A stretch of DNA of 64,000 bases from Trebonia sp963771985 (GTDB lineage: Bacteria; Actinomycetota; Actinomycetes; Streptosporangiales; Streptosporangiaceae): assembly GCA_963771985.1 (NCBI GenBank), contig CAVYVO010000014.1, forward strand, positions 561,318-625,317. Direction: 5' to 3'. Each line of letters starts with the position of its first letter. Position 1 is the stretch's first letter. The notes beneath the pieces are model-generated. The model saw only the letters and a list, made by a program, of their open reading frames with translations. It ran no database searches and was not told the DNA's origin. A program made the position numbers and the translations under genes. Of this stretch, positions 57,895-64,000 are shown piece by piece.

Positions 57895-60800
57895 ATGGTG
57901 CGTGGACGAATGTTCGGCCTGTTGGTTACCGGTGCGGCCGTGCTGGCCGGCCTGGCTGTCGCCGCTCCCGCGGTCGCGGTGCCCGCGGCCGCGACGGGCG
58001 GCGGCGCGGGCGTGACGGGCGGCGGCGCGGGCGTGACGGCGCCCGGCGGGCCCGGCGCGCCGTCCTACTTCGACCTGGCCAGGAAAGACTGCGTGGGCAC
58101 GGCGGCGGACCAGGGCTCCAAGGTCTGGTACACGGTGGCCGACGGGGTGCTGTCCGACGTCTACGAGCCGACGATCGACAACACAGACGTCAGCACGCTG
58201 CAGTACATCGTGACCGACGGATCCACGTTCACCGACCTGCAGACCCGGGACATGACCTACACGGTCGCGGCCGATCCCACCGGGATGGCCTGCACGGTCA
58301 CGTCAACCGACACGCGTCACGGGTTCCAGCTGGTCACCACCTACATCACCGACCCGGCGAGCGACACGGTGCTGATGCACACCAGACTGCAGGCCCTGCC
58401 GGGGTCCGGGACCAGCCTCGCCGCCCTGCACCTGTACGCGCGGATCGACGCCCATGTCAACGGCAACGGCGGCGGCGGCAGCCAGAACGCCGGCGCCAAC
58501 TCGGGCGTCGTGGACACCTCCGCCGGAGCGCCGGTCCCGGTGATCTTCAGCACAAACACGGTCACGAACGCGGTCAACCGCGACTACGCGGTCCCCACCT
58601 ACATGGCGCTGGCGGCGAGCGGCGGTCCCGGGGGCACGGCCAGCGTCGGCTACGCGGGAACCGCCAGCGACGGCCTCACCCAGCTGGACGCCACGCACAC
58701 GCTGACCTCGTACACGTCCGCCCCGGACGGCCACATCGTGGCCACCGAGGACGTCACGCCAGATCATGGCGGCTCGGTGACCCTCGCGCTGGGTTTCGGC
58801 CGGACCCAGGGGCAATCCGTGTCGGTCGCCGAGTCATCACTGCGCCAGCCGTTCGGGATAATCGAAGCGAAGTACCTGCTTGGCTGGGCGGCCTACGACG
58901 CGGGGCTGCGCACCCCGCCCGCCCGCTTCCCCGGGCTGACGGCTGCCGCGGCGGCCAGCCTGGACAGCCACTACTACCTGTCGGCCAACGTCCTCAAGGC
59001 CAGCGAGGACAAGACCTATCCGGGCGCGATCGTCGCGTCCTTGGCCAGCCCGTGGGGCCAGTCGGTGCCGGCGGGCGTGCTCGCCGGCGGCGAGCCGTCC
59101 TACTTCGGCTCCTACCGGGAAGTGTTCGCCCGTGACCTCTACGAGGCGGTGACCGGGCTGCTGGCCGACGGGGACATCGCCACGGCCAGGGCGGCCACGC
59201 TGTTCCTGTTCGACCGCCAGCAGCTGTCCGACGGCGCGATGCCGCGTAACTCGCTGCTGAACGGCGAGGCCGCCCCGGACACCGGCGGCACCCAGCTCGA
59301 CGAGACCTCCTACCCGATCCTGCTGGCCTACCTCACCGGGCTCGGCGGTGACGACGTGCTGTGGAAGGACCACATCGAGCCCGCCGCGGACTTCCTGGTC
59401 GCCAACGGGCCGTCGTTCGGGGTCGAGCGGTGGGAGGAGCAGACCGGCTACTCGCCGTCCACGATCGCGGCCGAGATCGCCGGGCTGACCGCCGCGTCCG
59501 CCATCGCCGCTGAGCACGGCGACACGGCGCGGGCAGACCTGTACCAGGCCACCGCCGACGACTTCCAGCGCAACATCAAGTCCTGGACGGTGACGACGAC
59601 CGGGCCGGACGGCCCGAGCTACTTCATCCGGCTGTCGAAGACCGGTGACCCGAACGCCGCGATCAGCTACAGCCTCGGCAACGGCGGGCCCACCCTGGAT
59701 CAGCGCAGCGTGCTCGACGGCGGCTTCCAGGAACTCGTCCGGCTCGGCGAGTTGCCGGTGGGTGATCCCGATGTGCAGGCGTCGCTCCGGATCATCGACT
59801 CGCACATCGCGGTGACCACGCCCAGCGGTGTCGGGTACTACCGGTACGGCAACTCCGCCGCGCTGGGCAGCGCGGACGGCTACGGCGACTGCTACCAGCC
59901 GAGCCAGTCCTCCTGCACGGTCACCGGCGCGCCATGGCCGCCGACCGACACCGGCACCGGGCACTTGTGGCCCGTCCTATCCGGCGAGCGCGCCGAATCC
60001 GACGTCGCTTCGGGTGACGTAAGCGGCGCGGAAGCCCTGCTCCAGGCGATGATCAACTTCTCCTCCGGTGTCGGGCTGGTGCCCGAGCAGGCCTGGGAAG
60101 ACCCGGACCTGCCCGCCTCGCCCTACGGCAGCGACCCGGCCACCGCGTCGATCGGGTTCACCGATGGCAAGGCGGCCGGATCGGCTTCGCCGCTGACCTG
60201 GGCCCAGGCACAGGAACTGCGGCTGATCCTGTCGGTGGGGACCGGTCACGACGTGGACACTCCGGCGCTTACCGTGCGGCGCTACATCACCAGCGGGCCG
60301 CCCGGGGCGCTGCCGGTGACGATCACCGCCCCGGCCTCGGGTGCTACCTTGGCCGTCACCTCGACCACCGTGACCGGGACGACCAAGCCGGGAGCGGCGG
60401 TGACGATCGCGTCGGCCGACACGACGACCGGGGCGCCCACCTCGGTGACTTCCGTGACCGCGGCGGCCGACGGGTCCTTCTCCGCGAGTGTGCCCGTCAG
60501 CTTCGGAAGCAACGCGATCACCGTCACCGCCACCGCGGCGGGCGGGCGCAGCACCGGGTACGCGCAGGTCACGGTCACCAACGAGGGCGGCGGGACATCC
60601 GTGCTCGACGTGGCCGACCCGGTTGGCGACGACAACGGGCCGGGCACCTACCAGTACCCGACGTCATCCGACTTCGTGGCCGGGTCGTTCGACCTGACCA
60701 GGTTCCAGGTCCTGAGCGACGGGACCTATGCCTACCTGCGGGTCACGCTGCGCACCCTGGTCCCGACGTTTGGGGCGCTCGACGGGGCCCAGCTGCTCGA

Positions 60801-61293
60801 CGTCTACGTGCACGTGCCGGGCGCGTCGCCCACCTCCACGGCGGCCGCGTACACGTCCCGCAACTACACGATCGCGCCGTCCGGCGCCTGGAGCCAGCGG
60901 GTCGAGGTGCAGGGCTTCGCGTCGCCCGTGTGGGTGAACGCGTCCGGCGGCACCGTCGGCACCGCGTCCGCGCTCGCCGTGCAGTCAGACCGGACGATCA
61001 CGGTGGCGCTGCCGGAGTCTGAGTTCGGCACTCCTTCGTCCGGGTGGGGGTTCACCGTGGTGCTGACGGGACAGGACGGGTTCAGCCCTGACCTGGCGCG
61101 TGCCTTCACCGCGACGCCGGGGGCGTTCACGTTCGGGGTGTGCGCGCCGGGCGGGACGGCGCCGATATGTTCGGTCGACCCGACGACAGTGCCCAAGGCC
61201 ATGGACGTGATCACGCCGCCGGGCGTGTCCCAGGCCACCGAGCTCAATCCCACCCTCGGACCGGTGGTCATCCAGCCCGTGGTCGTGCCGTGA
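57895..61293 (+). CDS. secreted GH15 glucodextranase-like enzyme with C-terminal accessory domains
   Basis: 1132 residues. Signal peptide (LLVTGAAVLAGLAVAAPAVA), a beta-rich N-domain (about 50-320), a GH15 alpha/alpha-barrel (about 320-790) with ASLASPWGQSVPAG, the acid in FGVERWEEQTGYSPS and a base in VGLVPEQAWEDPD, then a Ser/Thr/Ala-rich Ig-like domain (about 800-900) and a final beta-domain like the glucodextranase C-module (VLDVADPVGDDNGPG, FGTPSSGWGFTVVLTGQDG). This four-part order is that of glucodextranase, which cleaves alpha-1,6-glucans from chain ends; glucoamylase activity is the alternative. A GGAG ribosome site precedes 57895. Confidence 0.88.
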   Translation: MVRGRMFGLLVTGAAVLAGLAVAAPAVAVPAAATGGGAGVTGGGAGVTAPGGPGAPSYFDLARKDCVGTAADQGSKVWYTVADGVLSDVYEPTIDNTDVSTLQYIVTDGSTFTDLQTRDMTYTVAADPTGMACTVTSTDTRHGFQLVTTYITDPASDTVLMHTRLQALPGSGTSLAALHLYARIDAHVNGNGGGGSQNAGANSGVVDTSAGAPVPVIFSTNTVTNAVNRDYAVPTYMALAASGGPGGTASVGYAGTASDGLTQLDATHTLTSYTSAPDGHIVATEDVTPDHGGSVTLALGFGRTQGQSVSVAESSLRQPFGIIEAKYLLGWAAYDAGLRTPPARFPGLTAAAAASLDSHYYLSANVLKASEDKTYPGAIVASLASPWGQSVPAGVLAGGEPSYFGSYREVFARDLYEAVTGLLADGDIATARAATLFLFDRQQLSDGAMPRNSLLNGEAAPDTGGTQLDETSYPILLAYLTGLGGDDVLWKDHIEPAADFLVANGPSFGVERWEEQTGYSPSTIAAEIAGLTAASAIAAEHGDTARADLYQATADDFQRNIKSWTVTTTGPDGPSYFIRLSKTGDPNAAISYSLGNGGPTLDQRSVLDGGFQELVRLGELPVGDPDVQASLRIIDSHIAVTTPSGVGYYRYGNSAALGSADGYGDCYQPSQSSCTVTGAPWPPTDTGTGHLWPVLSGERAESDVASGDVSGAEALLQAMINFSSGVGLVPEQAWEDPDLPASPYGSDPATASIGFTDGKAAGSASPLTWAQAQELRLILSVGTGHDVDTPALTVRRYITSGPPGALPVTITAPASGATLAVTSTTVTGTTKPGAAVTIASADTTTGAPTSVTSVTAAADGSFSASVPVSFGSNAITVTATAAGGRSTGYAQVTVTNEGGGTSVLDVADPVGDDNGPGTYQYPTSSDFVAGSFDLTRFQVLSDGTYAYLRVTLRTLVPTFGALDGAQLLDVYVHVPGASPTSTAAAYTSRNYTIAPSGAWSQRVEVQGFASPVWVNASGGTVGTASALAVQSDRTITVALPESEFGTPSSGWGFTVVLTGQDGFSPDLARAFTATPGAFTFGVCAPGGTAPICSVDPTTVPKAMDVITPPGVSQATELNPTLGPVVIQPVVVP

Positions 61294-61299
61294 GCGGCG

Positions 61300-61695
61300 G
61301 TGGTTGTGGAGATACTGAGCAGCCGTATCTTGCTGCGGCCCAGCGACCTGCAGCGGAGCCGTCGCTTCTACCGTGATGTCCTGGGCCTGGCGATCTACCG
61401 GGAATTCGGTCCCCCGGCGGATCCCGGGGTCGTGTTCTTCCTCGGCCAGGGGCTGCTGGAAGTGTCCGGGCACGCGGCTGGCCCACCCGCCGACTCGGTG
61501 ATGATGATCTGGCTGCAGGTACGAGACGTGCGCGCGGAGCACGAGCGGCTGGCCGCCGCGGGGGTCCGCGTCCTCCGGGAGCCGACGGCCGAGCCCTGGG
61601 GACTGATCGAGATGTGGATCGCCGACCCGGACGGCGTCCGGATTGTGCTCGTTGAGGTTCCCGCCGATCACCCGCTCCGCCGGGATCAGCGGTAA
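61300..61695 (+). CDS. VOC-family (glyoxalase/bleomycin resistance-type) protein
   Basis: 131 residues with one or two VOC modules: LLRPSDLQRSRRFYRDVLGLAIYRE at the start, then MIWLQVRDVRAEHERLAAAGV and MWIADPDGVRIVLVE. Metal ligands are not all visible. The GTG start is 6 bp after the glucodextranase stop, so it is likely co-transcribed; its relation to that enzyme is unclear. Function could be a small-molecule lyase, isomerase or dioxygenase. Confidence 0.8.
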   Translation: MVVEILSSRILLRPSDLQRSRRFYRDVLGLAIYREFGPPADPGVVFFLGQGLLEVSGHAAGPPADSVMMIWLQVRDVRAEHERLAAAGVRVLREPTAEPWGLIEMWIADPDGVRIVLVEVPADHPLRRDQR

Positions 61696-61730
61696 TCGCG
61701 CCGGGCCTGCTAACCCGAAGTTAGGGCTAA

Positions 61731-61789
61731 CGGACGGCGGCCAGGAGGCGGTTGCCAGGCCGCTAGCGGACGGCGGCCAGGAGGCGGTT
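61731..61789. repeat. duplicated 3' end of methyltransferase gene
   Basis: CGGACGGCGGCCAGGAGGCG followed by GTT occurs at 61731-61753 and 61767-61789 (36-bp period). Each copy, read on the minus strand, encodes LLAAVR plus stop, so the gene's last codons are duplicated beyond its stop. Confidence 0.75.
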
Positions 61790-62614
61790 CGAGCCGCGCT
61801 GCCAGATGGTTCCGACCTCGGCGAAGCCTGCCGCGCGCAGCGCGGCCACGTGCACGGCGAGCAGCGTGCTTCCCGGCCGCTCCGGCCGCTCCGGCCGCTC
61901 CGGCCGCTCCGGCTCGGGATGGCGAACCGCGCGCCGCTCGCGCTCGGCGGCCGTGCCCGCGAGCACTGGGTCCGCGGCGACCGCCTGCCACCACTGTCCC
62001 CAATCCTCCGCGCGGCCGGCGTGGCCGTCCGGGAAGCGACGCCGGTTTTCTCGCTCCTCCAGCACCTGGTCCAGTCGCGCGAGCACCGGGTTCTCCGTCT
62101 CGTCCAGCCGCAGGTGGTCGCCGTCAAGGAACAGCCCGCCCGGTCGCAGCAGGCTCGCCAGGACCCGGTAAAGCTCGCGCAGCGCCGCCATGCTCAGCCA
62201 GTGCAGCGCCGTGGTGGACACGATCGCGTCGACTTGGCGGCCCGGCTCGAGGCCGAGCCTCGCCTCCCATCCGGATGCCCGCAGGTCCACGTCAAGGAAG
62301 CGCAGACCCGGCATGTCGCTGTAGGCCGCGCGCCCGAGCGACAGCGTGACCGGATCGGCGTCGACCGCGACGACGGTCGCCCCGGGCAGACGGGTGAGCA
62401 GCCGCACCGCGAGCGAGCCCGGCCCGCAGCCGAGGTCGAGAACGAGCGGGTCCGGCCGTCCGGCCCCCTCCTCGACGGCGTCGATCAGCGCGGTAAACCT
62501 GTCCTCCCGGTCCGGGAGGTATACCTCCTGCTGGCGGTCCCAGCGCGCGATCCAGTCACGCGCGGCGAAGGGGTCGATTTCCGTCAGTTCCGTTTCCGCC
62601 ACGCCGTCCTCCAT
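61763..62614 (-). CDS. class I SAM-dependent methyltransferase
   Basis: 283 residues: PLVLDLGCGPGSLAVRLLTR for SAM, VVAVDADPVTLSLGR (motif II), and DAIVSTTALHWLS (motif IV). The substrate is not known. The C-terminal half has an ERP-ERP-ERP tandem repeat encoded by 9-bp repeats at about 61877-61915. An ATG at 62614 (MEDGVAETEL) or one at 62644 are both possible. It is divergent from the CGNR gene with a short shared promoter region (about 60 bp). Confidence 0.83.
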   Translation of the reverse strand: MEDGVAETELTEIDPFAARDWIARWDRQQEVYLPDREDRFTALIDAVEEGAGRPDPLVLDLGCGPGSLAVRLLTRLPGATVVAVDADPVTLSLGRAAYSDMPGLRFLDVDLRASGWEARLGLEPGRQVDAIVSTTALHWLSMAALRELYRVLASLLRPGGLFLDGDHLRLDETENPVLARLDQVLEERENRRRFPDGHAGRAEDWGQWWQAVAADPVLAGTAAERERRAVRHPEPERPERPERPERPGSTLLAVHVAALRAAGFAEVGTIWQRGSNRLLAAVR

Positions 62615-62674
62615 GTCACTGGCTAAACTAACTATGCCAGTCATTACGCTAGGCGGTGGAGAGTAACTGGTCAA

Positions 62675-63244
62675 GTGAATTTCAACAGTCATACGGATGC
62701 GGTCGTCGGGATGGCGGTCGCGCTGGTAAACCTGCTGACGGAGGGCGAGGACCGCAGCAGGAAGTACCTGCCGCCGGAAGGAGCGGAGCGGGCGGCCAGG
62801 CTCAACGCCCTGTTCAAGTCGGCTCACAGCAGGACGCAGGTCACGGAAGCGGAAGCGGCGGCATTCGGCCCCGTTGCCGCCGACCTCCGCGCGGTCTTTA
62901 GCGCCGTCGCCGCCGGCGACGTCGACAGCGCCGCGCATCGGGTCAACGACATGCTCGCGGCAACTGGGGCACATCCGACCTTGGAACGGCACGACGGCGA
63001 GCCCTGGCACATCCACTTTCATTCCGCCGACGAGACGTCGCCGGTCAAGGGCTGGGCGGCCGGCTGCGCTACCGGGCTGGCCATCGTGCTCGGCGGTGAG
63101 CTCTATGACCGGCTCGGTGTGTGCACCGCGCCGCACTGCGACCGGGTCTACGTAGACACGTCGCGCAACGGAAGCAGGCGGTTCTGCTCGACAGCGTGCC
63201 AGAACAGAGTCAAGAGCGCGGCCTTCCGTGAGCGCCGCGCGTGA
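62675..63244 (+). CDS. CGNR zinc-finger (ABATE-domain) regulator
   Basis: 189 residues. A helical ABATE domain (about 1-130: VVGMAVALVNLLTEG, LNALFKSAHSRTQVTEAEA) is followed by the zinc module GVCTAPHCDRVYVDTSRNGS then RRFCSTACQNRVK, a CGNR-type site (here with SRNGS in place of CGNR). This family is thought to be DNA-binding regulators of stress or toxin genes. The GTG start follows a GGAGAG site. It is divergent from a methyltransferase, and the wrecked hydrolase follows immediately, so they were probably one operon. Confidence 0.88.
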   Translation: MNFNSHTDAVVGMAVALVNLLTEGEDRSRKYLPPEGAERAARLNALFKSAHSRTQVTEAEAAAFGPVAADLRAVFSAVAAGDVDSAAHRVNDMLAATGAHPTLERHDGEPWHIHFHSADETSPVKGWAAGCATGLAIVLGGELYDRLGVCTAPHCDRVYVDTSRNGSRRFCSTACQNRVKSAAFRERRA

Positions 63245-63251
63245 GGCGCCG

Positions 63252-63652
63252 ATGAGCGCCGACGCGCCGGTGCCCCGGTGCCGTGGCGCGCCGTGGACGA
63301 CGAGAACGGGCGGTGGTCGTTCCGCGTGTACGGGGAAGCGGACGCGGACACGGTGCTCGTGCTGCTGCCGGCGCTGCCCCGGAACTACCGGTGGTCCCGC
63401 CGCCACCGGGTCGTTCGACTACGAGGCCGGACTCCGGCAGTACCGGGCGATGTGCTCGCGATCAGCGTGGAACAGGACGTGCTCGCCCCACCGACCGCGA
63501 CCGAGGCCCTGCTGGCGAAGGCCCCGAACGCTCGCATGACCCGCCGGAACTACGCGGCCTCCGAGCGCACGGCCAGGCCCGGCGCGCACTTCATCAGGAT
63601 GAAGGACCAACCCGGCCTCGCCGGGATCATTGCCCGGTGCGCGACCCGCTGA
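63252..63652 (+). pseudogene. alpha/beta hydrolase gene, multiply broken
   Basis: Fragments of one hydrolase in several frames. The start reads MSADAPVP, then an 8-bp duplication (CCGGTGCC) shifts the frame to WRAVDDENGRWSFRVYGEA, DADTVLVLLPALP. The middle, including the nucleophile region, is deleted. The next fragment, SFDYEAGLRQYRA, is in another frame, and a one-base loss moves to VLAISVEQDVLAPPTAT. The C-terminus (PGLAGIIARCATR) is intact. Three lesions make it a clear pseudogene. It follows the CGNR gene by 7 bp, implying a former operon. Confidence 0.8.
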
Positions 63653-63690
63653 GACTTCCCGGCCGTTCATCTTTTCCCGGGGCCACCCGG

Positions 63691-63927
63691 GTGCACGTCA
63701 GATCTGCGCGGGCCTGTGATGGTTCACCGCCAGCGCCCCGCGCCGTCAGTCGCGCCGCATCTGCCCACGGCTCCGGCACCGGCTCCGGCTCCGGCACCGG
63801 CTCCGGCACCGGCACCGGGGACCCCGATACCGCGCCGCTGTCGGTTACGCCCCGCATGCTCATCCTGCACGCGGTCGGCGCGGCCCTGACCCTGCTGTTC
63901 GTCGCCCTGATCGCAGCCCACGTCTAG
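63691..63927 (+). CDS. small C-terminally anchored membrane protein (hypothetical)
   Basis: A 78-codon frame from a GTG at 63691. Residues ~28-45 are a Gly/Ser/Thr tandem repeat (GSGTGSGSGTGSGTGTG, 6- and 12-bp DNA repeats), and the C-terminus is one hydrophobic helix (ILHAVGAALTLLFVALIAAHV). I recognise no family. A shorter product from the ATG at 63856 (MLILHAV) is also possible. Expression is uncertain because no good ribosome binding site is seen. Confidence 0.4.
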   Translation: MHVRSARACDGSPPAPRAVSRAASAHGSGTGSGSGTGSGTGTGDPDTAPLSVTPRMLILHAVGAALTLLFVALIAAHV

Positions 63928-64000
63928 CCGCCGGCAACGGGGGACCTCGGTGTGACCTGGTGTGGCCAACTCGCCCGCGTCACCCCTCAGCGGCGCCGCG

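Noticed and set aside
1..64000. CRISPR arrays, tRNA or rRNA genes, insertion sequences
   Set aside because: No regularly spaced direct repeats of CRISPR type, no cloverleaf-like sequences noticed, and no transposase or integrase coding region was found by reading; a tRNAscan and IS search would confirm.

Overview
The window is 64 kb of very high-GC DNA with actinobacterial gene content: a LexA paralogue, PspA, Pnkp-Hen1, a CGNR zinc-finger protein, many TetR/GntR/GlxA-type regulators, and secreted chitinase, beta-glucanase and glucodextranase-type enzymes. This suggests a filamentous soil actinomycete (Streptosporangiales/Catenulisporales-like is a guess; no rRNA is present to settle it). No tRNA, rRNA, CRISPR array, transposase or integrase was found. 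Layout: 1-6 kb holds two tandem ABC-2-type permeases, an LLM flavin monooxygenase, and two GT4 glycosyltransferases coupled to an SGNH hydrolase. 6-15 kb holds a secreted BNR-repeat protein, an MFS exporter fused in frame to a decarboxylase-type amidohydrolase, a secreted beta-helix protein, PspA, a DUF885 protein and a glutathionyl-hydroquinone-reductase-like GST. 15-24 kb holds a GntR-cache regulator divergent from an amino-acid permease, a TetR divergent from a lone ATP-grasp enzyme (both pairs with visible operators), an HtrA protease, a MOSC protein and a second permease. 24-34 kb holds an alpha/beta hydrolase and AidB-like acyl-CoA dehydrogenase pair, a translationally coupled chitinase-laminarinase operon, an NhaA-DsbA fusion and an amidohydrolase. 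34-41 kb holds a glutamate-cysteine-ligase-family enzyme, a GlxA/DJ-1 pair, a LexA paralogue, a MUG glycosylase, a DinB-fold protein, a PatB-type aminotransferase and a nucleotidyltransferase. 41-56 kb looks like a conflict/repair segment: a two-gene winged-helix plus ORC/HerA dual-ATPase module, a NACHT-LRR protein, a frameshifted DNA polymerase IV, the Hen1-Pnkp RNA repair operon and a broken LOG gene. 56-64 kb holds an aldo/keto reductase, an acylphosphatase, a large GH15 glucodextranase-like enzyme, a VOC protein, a methyltransferase, a CGNR regulator and a wrecked alpha/beta hydrolase gene. Three signals stand out. (1) A dispersed 49-bp element, two 18-bp palindromes (core ATTGCGCAAT) separated by exactly 13 bp, occurs six times, always between genes, in both orientations; the palindrome centres lie 31 bp apart, about three helical turns. 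(2) A second intergenic family of 53-71 bp inverted repeats has CATGATC...GATCATG ends (four copies). (3) The coupled winged-helix/dual-ATPase pair at 41.2-45.0 kb matches no named defence system I recognise and lies close to a bacterial NACHT protein and RNA repair genes. A LexA paralogue whose scissile Ala-Gly is Ser-Ser, and three genes with lesions visible in the sequence, add to the picture.
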